The notes beneath the pieces were generated by a model, which saw only the letters and a program-made list of their open reading frames with translations, had not been told where the DNA came from and made no database searches. From Clostridia bacterium (lineage in GTDB: Bacteria; Bacillota; Clostridia; Christensenellales; CAG-917), in contig JAFVYE010000065.1 in the NCBI GenBank assembly GCA_017500745.1, forward strand, positions 1-7,125: 7,125 nt of DNA, written 5' to 3'. This document shows, piece by piece, positions 1-6,328 of this stretch. Made by a program: the position numbers and the translations under genes. Each line of letters opens with the position of its first letter. Position 1 is the first letter of the stretch.

Positions 1-135
1 ATGTCTCTTTCTGATGCTATACGATATTTAGAATCTTCGTATATGTCGGCAATATTGATAGGAAAAGATTTTTCACTTATCAAAGAAGAACATGAAAAAG
101 GCGGTGCAAAATACTTCATCTTAAGGGTTAATTAA
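1..135 (+). CDS. 3' end of an unrecognised protein (possibly partial)
   Basis: An open frame runs from the first base of the window to a TAA at 133-135 and encodes 44 residues ending in KYFILRVN. The window happens to begin with ATG, but no upstream sequence is available to judge a ribosome binding site, so this is more likely the C-terminal end of a longer gene than a complete small protein. The residues are a normal mix of charged and hydrophobic types, with no membrane segment and no motif I recognise. Codons are AT-rich (tat, tta, ata, aaa), as in the next gene. The following gene starts 67 bases downstream with its own strong ribosome binding site. No function is assigned. Confidence 0.45.
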   Translation: MSLSDAIRYLESSYMSAILIGKDFSLIKEEHEKGGAKYFILRVN

Positions 136-140
136 AATAT

Positions 141-169
141 ACCTTTTGGGGTCTTGACCCACGTTGAAA
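141..169 (+). repeat. 29-base motif, copy 1
   Basis: This stretch starts ACCTTTTGG and ends ACCCACGTTGAAA. It matches 720-748 at 25 of 29 positions, with the differences at positions 10 and 14-16 of the motif. This copy contains a perfect short inverted repeat, GGGTC-TT-GACCC (149-160). It lies just after the stop of the first open frame and 33 bases before the start of the 157-residue gene. It may be a regulatory site or one end of a dispersed repeat. Its role is unknown. Confidence 0.5.
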
Positions 170-186
170 CTCTTGTATGTCTGACA

Positions 187-193
187 AGGAGGT
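187..193 (+). promoter_or_regulatory. Strong ribosome binding site for the 203-676 gene
   Basis: AAGGAGG lies nine bases before the ATG at 203, close to the ideal Shine-Dalgarno sequence and spacing. It fixes the start of the 157-residue protein. Confidence 0.75.
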
Positions 194-202
194 AAAAGTA
201 AT

Positions 203-676
203 ATGAATAAAACAACTTTTGACGGGAAGTGGATTAGGGGATTCGACGGTGGTTCACATTGGGAGGATTACATTATAAGTACAGATAAGTTTATTGTTCG
301 TATTACGGGCGGGAGCGTCATTATATCGGATAAGAAAACGGGTGCCAAGCTCAATCAAATTAAAGGATACAATTATTTGTATACGGGAGATGTAAAACCC
401 GATGAAACTGAACTTTTTGCCTTGGAAAACGGCAAGCATTTCTATATCATATCCTTAGAAGATTTTACACAAAAGTTGAAAGTTACGCTTCCGCGTTCTT
501 ATGAGGCTATAGATGTCTGTGGCAGTTTTTCCAGCGACGGAGAAATTTTATATGTGCCTGTGCACAGATGGAGAAATAACTGCTACGAATATTGTCTTTG
601 TGAATATGAAACAAAGTCTTATTCGTTGGTGAGTATGAAAGAAATTCCACGTTCGCAAGTGCCACGGTGGACATAA
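203..676 (+). CDS. Hypothetical protein, beta-propeller-like fragment
   Basis: This gene encodes a 157-residue soluble protein with no signal peptide or membrane segment. The start is secured by AAGGAGG nine bases upstream. I do not recognise the family. The pattern resembles two to three blades of a WD40/YncE-like propeller: short beta-strand stretches separated by turn motifs such as SDKKTGAKL (42-50), KPDETELFAL (65-74) and FSSDGEILYVPV (109-120), the last being typical of propeller repeats ('SxDGxxLyv'). Propeller proteins normally need at least four blades, so this is either a truncated copy or a small protein of another all-beta fold. The last ten residues (EIPRSQVPRWT region) do not continue the strand pattern, and the stop lies 44 bases before the second copy of the 29-base motif, which suggests the 3' end may have been lost. 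The fold suggestion is inference from sequence pattern only. Confidence 0.65.
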   Translation: MNKTTFDGKWIRGFDGGSHWEDYIISTDKFIVRITGGSVIISDKKTGAKLNQIKGYNYLYTGDVKPDETELFALENGKHFYIISLEDFTQKLKVTLPRSYEAIDVCGSFSSDGEILYVPVHRWRNNCYEYCLCEYETKSYSLVSMKEIPRSQVPRWT

Positions 677-680
677 AACT

Positions 681-732
681 GACTCTATAACAAAAGCCCC
701 CTCTGAACGAAAAAATGAGACCTTTTGGAGTC
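681..732 (+). other. Possible RNA hairpin upstream of the 777 gene
   Basis: GACTC (681-685) can pair with GAGTC (728-732), and CAAAAG (691-696) with CTTTTG (722-727). This gives an 11-pair stem interrupted by a five-base bulge on the 5' side and closed by a 25-base loop. The 3' arm overlaps the second copy of the 29-base motif. There is no T-tract after it, so it is not a normal terminator. The large loop makes the structure uncertain. Confidence 0.2.
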
Positions 733-748
733 CCCACCCACGTTGAAA
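720..748 (+). repeat. 29-base motif, copy 2
   Basis: This is the second copy of the motif at 141-169, identical at 25 of 29 positions. The outer parts, ACCTTTTGG and ACCCACGTTGAAA, are fully conserved and the changes cluster in the centre. The short inverted repeat of copy 1 is not perfect here. It ends 28 bases before the chosen ATG of the next gene, a location comparable to copy 1 (33 bases before its gene). Confidence 0.5.
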
Positions 749-776
749 GTGTCGGTTGTTTAGAAAGGAAACTGGT

Positions 777-1727
777 ATGTCTAAATTTTTGACAATTAAA
801 CTTGTTGTTGCAGCAATTTTGGTGGCATTCACCATTTTGACGGTGATGCTGATTTTTGTTGCTGACATTGGATTTAAGCCAAAAGATATGGTGACGTTCA
901 ATCGCTATCTCAAAAGCATTGAATATGATGACGACTCGGCTTTTATCCATTTCTACAACGATGAGATGGAGTATAGATACAACGAGTGTTGTGGCGTGCC
1001 TGTGTCTTGCCTTGAGGTTATAGAAGTAGGTGAGCAGGTTGAAATCACTGTGTTTGAGGATTATCTTGACTATACCAAAGTCATAATACACAAACTGTCC
1101 ATTGACGGAGTGGTTTTGTTTGACCATCTTGAAATGGAAGTCAAGGAGAAAGCAGGATACAAAATTATCACGGCAACGGTGGTTTTGGCTACTTTGGCAA
1201 TTATGCTCTTGTGCGTGTTGCTTGCAAAGGAACGACCTCAAAACACCAAGGAAAGTTTTTGCTTTTGTTATCCAAGGCCTTATTATTTCATCTCATTTGC
1301 TTTCACCGTGGCAAGTTTGCTTACATCATTTATGTTTTTGGTGGTATCTTTGTCGGGAGTATTTATGGAAAAAGACACGGCGCTTTTCAGCATTGTCTTT
1401 TTGCCATTTGCATTCCTTGGTGGGTGCTTGACCATACTACTTTTTTGGGAAAAAACAACCTTTGAGGATATGGTGTTTGTTGTCAGGCGTCCGTTCAGAA
1501 AAACGTGCACCTTTAGCATCTATGACGTAAAGCACGTTGAGATTTGGGTTATGACGCAAAACTTTAAGAGGATATTGTTTTTCAACAAAGAAGGCAAAAT
1601 AATTTTTAAGTTTGGCGACGTTGAAAACAAAAAGATGCGTATCCTCTTGGACGTGATTGATCACAAAAAGCTTGAAAAAAAGATTATGTTTGGCAATCCG
1701 CCAATTACAACACGAAAAAGAAAATAA
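777..1727 (+). CDS. Uncharacterised four-helix membrane protein with PH-like C-terminal region
   Basis: This gene encodes a 316-residue integral membrane protein of unknown function. The ATG at 777 was chosen because AGAAAGGAA precedes it by about seven bases; an in-frame TTG at 756 has no such site. Predicted layout: helix 1 at about residues 7-29; a hydrophilic section at 30-128, probably outside the cell, rich in beta-type patterns and acidic residues (DDDSAFIHFYNDEMEY, then VGEQVEITVF); helices at about 129-150, 170-195 and 204-224; then a cytoplasmic region at 226-300. That last region shows the pattern of bacterial PH-like domains seen in other small membrane proteins (VVRRPFRKTCTFSIYDVKHVEIW, then KEGKIIFKF). 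The tail is strongly basic (TTRKRK). It sits 98 bases before the sialidase on the same strand, so co-transcription is possible but not shown. The PH-like assignment is inferred by pattern. Confidence 0.8.
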   Translation: MSKFLTIKLVVAAILVAFTILTVMLIFVADIGFKPKDMVTFNRYLKSIEYDDDSAFIHFYNDEMEYRYNECCGVPVSCLEVIEVGEQVEITVFEDYLDYTKVIIHKLSIDGVVLFDHLEMEVKEKAGYKIITATVVLATLAIMLLCVLLAKERPQNTKESFCFCYPRPYYFISFAFTVASLLTSFMFLVVSLSGVFMEKDTALFSIVFLPFAFLGGCLTILLFWEKTTFEDMVFVVRRPFRKTCTFSIYDVKHVEIWVMTQNFKRILFFNKEGKIIFKFGDVENKKMRILLDVIDHKKLEKKIMFGNPPITTRKRK

Positions 1728-1781
1728 GACAATGAAATACAAAGTGCCACTTAAAGAAATCATGGAACTCAGTTTCAATTC

Positions 1782-1810
1782 ATGACACAGAGTGTCAAAT
1801 CATTCTAAAT
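1782..1810 (+). promoter_or_regulatory. Candidate promoter and operator-like palindrome before the sialidase operon
   Basis: A perfect inverted repeat TGACAC-AGA-GTGTCA (1783-1797) lies 28 bases before the sialidase ATG. ATGACA (1782-1787) matches the -35 consensus at five of six positions, and TCTAAA (1804-1809), 16 bases further, matches the -10 consensus at four of six. The palindrome covers the -35 and part of the spacer, where a repressor site would be expected. A transcript starting from this -10 would have a very short leader. The palindrome is seen directly; the promoter and operator roles are inferred. Confidence 0.35.
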
Positions 1811-1825
1811 CAGTTGAAAAAGAAT

Positions 1826-3652
1826 ATGGAAAGCAACAACAAGAAACCACAGCACAAATTCATCCAAGTAATCAAAGAGTTTTTTGCAGAAATATTTGCA
1901 GAATTGGTTGTTGCTGGCGTGCCTTTGGGGGTAGGTTTTTTGGTTGTAATATTGTGTGGCATTGAAGGCCAAACAGACGTTGAAGAAATAGCTTTGATTG
2001 GCTGTGTTGCCATAGTTCTGGCCATTGTGCTTGGCTATGGTGTGTGGACGCTTGTCAAAAAGATTATGATAACAAAAAAGCTTGGTCAACAATTCAAAGA
2101 TTGGTTTGCGTTGAATAGTACAAATATGAGAGAAGTTGGTTGGAAAAGAAAGTTGACAAAACAAGTGCAAGGCATTGTCCGCTTTGGGACAGTGGCTCTC
2201 TTTGTTGTGTCTTTGATCAACTATATATTTATGGTGAGCGATTTCAACAAGTTTTACGTGAGTCCTCGCCCTGATGGTGGAGTGACTGCGTCACAACCCT
2301 TTTTGAAGGGTACGGGAGGCAGTGACAATTTCCGCATACCTGCCATGGTCACTCTTGATGACGGCACAATAATCTCTGCCACAGACGCCAGATGGAATCA
2401 CCTCAATGATAGCTCTGGCCTTGACACAATTGTCAGCGTGTCCAAGGACAATGGTGCAACGTGGCAATACACTTTTGCCAACTATTTTGGCGACAACGGC
2501 AACGTGAGAAATGACGCATCAACCTGCTTTATTGACCCTGCGCTTGCAACGGACGGACAGAGGGCATACATGCTTGTGGACGTCAATCCGTCTGGCTATG
2601 CCGTGAGTTCATCCTATTACACTCCCTTGAAGGGCAAGGTTGGCTTTGATGACCAAAACAGACTTTTACTGCGCTCAAAAGATAGTGTAAAAGTGCCTTT
2701 TGGTGGATTGACATATGGTGTCGCCTGCCACAATGCCAACTATGACTATTGCCTTGACTACACAGACAACACCAAAACCGCATACGGAATATACAACCGC
2801 AACACCGGCGAAAGAGTGGATGGATATGAAGTGGACTTGTTCTTCAACATAACGTATTTTGAGGACGGAGAGAAGAAGGAAAGCAACCTGTTTTATCACA
2901 CATCTCCATATCAAGTGTACCCCACAAGTTATCTATATCTCACCTCAACCACAGACGGCATCAACTGGTCTGCACCCACTCTTCTCAACTTGAAAGGCAA
3001 TGGCGAAGAGGCCATCCTTGTTGGACCGGGCAATGGAGTGTATGACAAAGCCAACGACAGACTCATCTTCACGTGTTATTACCACAATTGGTATGAGCCA
3101 GAGTATGCATCACTCATTTGGAGGGACGCCGATGGCAACTGGCACCGCACCGAAAACGTCACGGTGGACGGATGGAGTTCGGAGTCAACGGCAGTGCTCA
3201 TTGATGAAAATAGAGTGAGAGTGTTCTATCGTGGAGCGGAGGAAGTTGTGTTCTATACGGACATGGTCTTTGACCAAGCCCGTGGCAACTATTTCCGTGA
3301 CCCCAACGCAACCGAAGTGAAAACCAACGCAACCAAAACTGCCAACTGTCAAATGTCGTCCGTGCTTTGCAGAGAGACCTATGATGGCAGACAATGGATA
3401 TTTGTGTCTACGCCAACAGGCAAAGACAGGGCGAGAAAGGATGGCGTCATCCACGCATTTGCTCTTGAATCTGACGGCAGTATGACACTTGTTGCTTCCC
3501 GTCCTGTAAATCAAGGCCCATTTGCATATTCGTGCTTGACTCAACTGAAAGACGGCACCCTTGCCATAATATACGAGAGCGGTGCAGGCGAAATCATCTT
3601 TGAAAGAGTAGATGGCAATGGGATTTGGAGTCAGTTCAACCAAACAGAATAA
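1826..3652 (+). CDS. Membrane-anchored exo-alpha-sialidase (GH33, NanI-like)
   Basis: This 608-residue enzyme is predicted to release terminal sialic acids from glycoconjugates at the outer face of the membrane. The ATG at 1826 is preceded only by a weak AAAAAGA; an in-frame TTG at 1814 has no ribosome site. Three N-terminal helices (about 27-46, 53-78, 117-137), with a basic loop at 79-116 predicted inside, place the rest outside. There is no classical signal peptide or LPXTG. The catalytic region matches GH33: the FRIP motif with triad Arg170, acid/base Asp195 (25 residues after that Arg, as in Clostridium perfringens NanI), Asp-box SKDNGATW (206-213) and a second, STTDGINW (374-381). Glu453 is followed 16 residues later by the second Arg469 (same spacing as NanI E539/R555). 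The third Arg is 535 or 537, and the nucleophile is Tyr568 in AYSCLT. The section at about 256-356 corresponds to the inserted subdomain of NanI-type enzymes. Whether it is hydrolytic or makes 2,7-anhydro-Neu5Ac cannot be told. It is the first gene of a probable four-gene operon. Confidence 0.93.
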   Translation: MESNNKKPQHKFIQVIKEFFAEIFAELVVAGVPLGVGFLVVILCGIEGQTDVEEIALIGCVAIVLAIVLGYGVWTLVKKIMITKKLGQQFKDWFALNSTNMREVGWKRKLTKQVQGIVRFGTVALFVVSLINYIFMVSDFNKFYVSPRPDGGVTASQPFLKGTGGSDNFRIPAMVTLDDGTIISATDARWNHLNDSSGLDTIVSVSKDNGATWQYTFANYFGDNGNVRNDASTCFIDPALATDGQRAYMLVDVNPSGYAVSSSYYTPLKGKVGFDDQNRLLLRSKDSVKVPFGGLTYGVACHNANYDYCLDYTDNTKTAYGIYNRNTGERVDGYEVDLFFNITYFEDGEKKESNLFYHTSPYQVYPTSYLYLTSTTDGINWSAPTLLNLKGNGEEAILVGPGNGVYDKANDRLIFTCYYHNWYEPEYASLIWRDADGNWHRTENVTVDGWSSESTAVLIDENRVRVFYRGAEEVVFYTDMVFDQARGNYFRDPNATEVKTNATKTANCQMSSVLCRETYDGRQWIFVSTPTGKDRARKDGVIHAFALESDGSMTLVASRPVNQGPFAYSCLTQLKDGTLAIIYESGAGEIIFERVDGNGIWSQFNQTE

Positions 3653-3673
3653 TGAAAGGAGTCAAACAAGACT

Positions 3674-4039
3674 ATGACTGAAAACAAAGCAAACATCAAA
3701 GCATTGAGGGTTTTCAACGTCATTTTCACCGTGCTTACGGTGGGGATGCTTGTGGTGTCAATAGTGTTTTTTGTTGCCACCGTCAACGGCTACAACGATA
3801 TGAAAATCGTGGATGATGGGGGCAATACAATCGGCGCAGGGCTTACCTTTGGCTTTGGTGCGGTGTTTTATATCATATTTGCGGTGGTGACCATGGTGCT
3901 TTCAGTAGTGGGAGCAGGGTTGTCCCTTGGCAAATTGACGGACAGAAAAGTTGAATCCGTCCTGCAACTTGCCATCAATCTTGTTGCACTTGTTGGAGTG
4001 GTTGCAATGCTTGCAGTCATCCTGGTGCTTGGAAAATAA
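3674..4039 (+). CDS. Small three-helix membrane protein in sialidase operon
   Basis: This gene encodes a 121-residue hydrophobic protein of unknown function. AAAGGAG lies upstream of the ATG with a spacer of about 12 bases, slightly long but acceptable. Predicted helices are at about residues 12-36, 55-85 and 96-119. A short polar loop (38-52, NGYNDMKIVDDGGNTI) lies between the first two, probably outside the cell, and a basic loop (86-93, GKLTDRKV) is probably inside. No catalytic motif is visible. It begins 21 bases after the sialidase stop and ends 28 bases before the symporter, so it is almost certainly co-transcribed with both. An accessory or partner role for one of these two membrane proteins is a reasonable guess, but nothing in the sequence proves it. 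Confidence 0.8.
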   Translation: MTENKANIKALRVFNVIFTVLTVGMLVVSIVFFVATVNGYNDMKIVDDGGNTIGAGLTFGFGAVFYIIFAVVTMVLSVVGAGLSLGKLTDRKVESVLQLAINLVALVGVVAMLAVILVLGK

Positions 4040-4067
4040 ACGCCATATTTTGGCAGAGGGATAAATT

Positions 4068-5663
4068 ATGAAACTGAAAAACTTTTTGATGAAATTTTTG
4101 GGCTTTGGGGGAGTGCCCACCGAAGAAGGCGGAACAAGGTTGTCCATGCGCAACTTTGTTATGTTTCCGCTTGGCACTCTGGGCAGAGACTTCCTCTACA
4201 ACCTGTTCAACGGCTATCTTCTTGCCTTTGTGTTGTTCACGAAAAATTTGACCGATGGTCAATTTGCTTCAATTACAATCATCATCATTGCTGCAAGAAT
4301 ATTTGACGCTTTCAACGACCCTATTATGGGTGGTATCGTTGAAAACACAAGGTCAAAATGGGGCAGGTACAAGCCGTGGCAAACAATAGGTGCAGTGCTC
4401 ACGGGGGCAGTCATCATAATGGTTTTCTGCTTGCCTGTTGACGGCTGGGCATTCATTGGTATGTTGGCTGCTGCATACCTCCTTTTCAGCATCACGTTCA
4501 CCATGAACGACATCTCCTATTGGGGCATGATGCCTTCGCTGACCACTCACAGCGAGGACCGCAACAAGCTGACCTCTTTCACTCAAATATGTGCAGGCGC
4601 AGGTGGTGGACTTGTGGGGCTTGTGGTGCCCATGTTCACCGCAGGTGCTTTGTCATTTATCGGGGCAGTCAACGCCTATCGCATTCTTGCAATCGTGTCG
4701 GTTGTCTTGATGATTGGATTCCAACTTTTCACAATCTTGGGCGTCAAGGAAAGACCTTTGCCAAGAAACCTCAAAAAAGAAGATGCGCTGAAACTCCGTG
4801 ACATCTTCAAGACAATCCTCAAAAACGACCAACTTCTCATCAGTGCGCTGGTGCTTCTCATCATCAGCGTAGGCAGTGGTGTTGTGACGGGCGGTCTGCA
4901 GATGTCCTATTTCTATTTTGAATTTGGATATCAAGGCGGTTGGTTTACAACCCTTGGCATAGGCGGTGCAATCACGTCAACGGCCATGGTTGTTTTGTAT
5001 CCTTGGCTGTCAAACAAGTTTGGCAGAGACAAGATTTTTTACTTCGTTCTTTTCTGTATGATCATTGGCCACGCACTCTTTATGGTGGTTGGGCTCAGCT
5101 TCAGCGCAGGTGCATATATGTCAACGACTTGGTGGGTCAAGTTTGTGCTCATGGCAATCATCAGCGCAATCACGGGCTTTGGCGGTGGGCACTATATGAT
5201 CATGATCATCAACATCGCCAACACCATTGAATACAACGAGTGGAAACACGGCAGACGTGACGAGGGACTCATCTTCTCATTGCGTCCCTTCACAGCAAAG
5301 ATGGGCAGTGCATTGCAACAAGGCCTTGTGTCCGCTGTGTATATGATTGCTGGCGTCCTCACCTATACCAACCAAATTTCCGACATTGAAAATGCGGTGT
5401 CCTCTGGCGATATCGCTGCAGAGATGAAGGATGCATTGATTGCAGAAATCACCACAAGCGTCCCCGAAAAGAACAAGATGATCCTTTTGGTGTGCATGTG
5501 TCTTATCCCCATGGTGTTTGTGTCCGTGGCAATGATCATCTACAAAAAGAAGTTCCATCTCAACGAAACTGAACTTGAAAAGATGATGGCAGAGGTAAGA
5601 GAAAAAAAGAGAATTGAAGGGATTGCAGACGGAGACGTGGCAGAAGAAATCGCCTTTGAATAG
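4068..5663 (+). CDS. GPH-family (MelB-like) cation:sugar symporter
   Basis: This 531-residue, roughly 12-helix transporter is of the glycoside-pentoside-hexuronide family (major facilitator superfamily). It is predicted to carry a sugar or glycoside into the cell with Na+ or H+. AGAGGG lies seven bases before the ATG. Family signatures are clear: FDAFNDPIMGG with Asp80 and Asp84, equivalent to the cation-site Asp55/Asp59 of MelB; then NTRSKWGRYKPW (93-104); Asp148 in NDISYWGMMP, equivalent to MelB Asp124; and Lys411 in FTAKMGSA, equivalent to MelB Lys377. Retention of all these residues suggests an active, cation-coupled carrier. It is longer than MelB (about 470 residues), with a polar N-terminal extension of about 25 residues, a loop near 436-468 and a charged C-terminal tail (about 493-531). 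The substrate cannot be read from the sequence. The neighbouring sialidase suggests a host-glycan sugar, possibly sialic acid, but this family is better known for glycosides. Confidence 0.92.
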   Translation: MKLKNFLMKFLGFGGVPTEEGGTRLSMRNFVMFPLGTLGRDFLYNLFNGYLLAFVLFTKNLTDGQFASITIIIIAARIFDAFNDPIMGGIVENTRSKWGRYKPWQTIGAVLTGAVIIMVFCLPVDGWAFIGMLAAAYLLFSITFTMNDISYWGMMPSLTTHSEDRNKLTSFTQICAGAGGGLVGLVVPMFTAGALSFIGAVNAYRILAIVSVVLMIGFQLFTILGVKERPLPRNLKKEDALKLRDIFKTILKNDQLLISALVLLIISVGSGVVTGGLQMSYFYFEFGYQGGWFTTLGIGGAITSTAMVVLYPWLSNKFGRDKIFYFVLFCMIIGHALFMVVGLSFSAGAYMSTTWWVKFVLMAIISAITGFGGGHYMIMIINIANTIEYNEWKHGRRDEGLIFSLRPFTAKMGSALQQGLVSAVYMIAGVLTYTNQISDIENAVSSGDIAAEMKDALIAEITTSVPEKNKMILLVCMCLIPMVFVSVAMIIYKKKFHLNETELEKMMAEVREKKRIEGIADGDVAEEIAFE

Positions 5664-5677
5664 TAGAGGAGTGATCC

Positions 5678-6274
5678 ATGGAAAAACCTGTTGTTCCAAC
5701 AAATTGTTTCTTTCAAGGATGCTACAATCCTGCATATGAAAGAGAAATAAAGGTGGCCAAGGAAAAGTGTCATCGCTTTAACCAGCTTTGTCCCAATGAC
5801 AGAGATGGGCAAATGAGCATCCTCAAAGACCTCATTGGCAAGATGGGCAAAGACGTGACGGTGACTCCTCCCTTTTGGTGCGACTACGGCTACAACATCA
5901 CTTTGGGAGACAACTTTTACTCCAACCACAACTTTGTTGTGCAGGATGGAGCAAAGGTCACGTTTGGACACAACGTTTTTGTTGCTCCCAACTGCTGTTT
6001 TACAACGGCAGAGCATGCAATAGACCCTGACATGCGCAAGCAAGGGGTGGAGATTGCAAAGCCAATCACCATTGGCAACAACGTGTGGATTGGAGCAGGA
6101 AGCGTGGTCCTTGCCGGAGTCACCATAGGTGACAACAGCGTCATTGGCGCAGGCAGCGTGGTCACAAAGGACATCCCCAGCGGAGTGGTGGCGGTGGGAG
6201 TGCCGTGTAGAGTGCTCCGTCAAATCACAGAAGATGACAAGCACACCTATCCGACTTATCAAGGGGAGTATTGA
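5678..6274 (+). CDS. Sugar O-acetyltransferase, LacA/Maa type
   Basis: This 198-residue cytoplasmic enzyme is predicted to transfer an acetyl group from acetyl-CoA to a sugar hydroxyl. AGAGGAG precedes the ATG, which starts 14 bases after the symporter stop. The N-terminal helical part (about 1-60) matches the maltose/galactoside acetyltransferase cap region. The left-handed beta-helix follows, with hexapeptide repeats such as ITLGDN, PITIGNNVWIGAG and VTIGDNSVIGAGSVV, ending with the family's typical VAVGVPCRVLR (171-181). The catalytic histidine is His113 in TTAEHAID, equivalent to His115 of E. coli LacA, and Asn85 in YSNHN is also kept. Family length is about 185-205 residues, so this copy is complete. 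In this operon the acceptor could be a galactoside or other sugar brought in by the symporter. A sialic acid acceptor is possible but the family match favours LacA/Maa over NeuD-like enzymes. Confidence 0.93.
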   Translation: MEKPVVPTNCFFQGCYNPAYEREIKVAKEKCHRFNQLCPNDRDGQMSILKDLIGKMGKDVTVTPPFWCDYGYNITLGDNFYSNHNFVVQDGAKVTFGHNVFVAPNCCFTTAEHAIDPDMRKQGVEIAKPITIGNNVWIGAGSVVLAGVTIGDNSVIGAGSVVTKDIPSGVVAVGVPCRVLRQITEDDKHTYPTYQGEY

Positions 6275-6288
6275 ACGAAGCATAAAAG

Positions 6289-6314
6289 AAAACCCGACAT
6301 CGTCGGGTTTTTTT
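6289..6314. terminator. Bidirectional intrinsic terminator
   Basis: The stem AAACCCGAC (6290-6298) and GTCGGGTTT (6302-6310) encloses the three-base loop ATC, with one further A-T pair outside (6289/6311). Seven Ts (6308-6314) follow on the plus strand, and the A-rich stretch before the stem provides a T-tract on the minus strand. It lies between the acetyltransferase stop (6274) and the stop of the converging membrane protein (6329), so it can end both transcripts. Confidence 0.93.
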
Positions 6315-6328
6315 GTTGCGATTTTTGA

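Noticed and set aside
154..182. Possible promoter TTGACC with a weak -10 before the 203 gene
   Set aside because: The -35 is good, but the only -10 at the right distance (TATGTC) matches three of six positions, and TTGACC is not kept in the second motif copy.
756..776. TTG start giving seven extra residues for the 777 gene
   Set aside because: No ribosome binding site precedes the TTG, whereas AGAAAGGAA is well placed for the ATG at 777.
507..1241. 244-codon open frame on the minus strand
   Set aside because: It covers the start of the well-supported 777 gene and the end of the 203 gene, and its protein is rich in His, Asn and Cys with no domain pattern. It is the antisense shadow of real genes. 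It crosses the repeat-containing gap, but nothing shows it is translated.
1814..1825. TTG start giving four extra residues for the sialidase
   Set aside because: There is no ribosome site upstream of the TTG. The ATG at 1826 has at least a weak purine stretch before it.
3185..3643. 152-codon open frame on the minus strand
   Set aside because: It is antisense to the catalytic end of the sialidase, and no ribosome site or family pattern was seen.
5540..6283. 247-codon open frame on the minus strand
   Set aside because: It is antisense to the acetyltransferase, which has clear hexapeptide repeats and a catalytic His. The minus-strand product is His/Cys-rich and has no recognisable fold.
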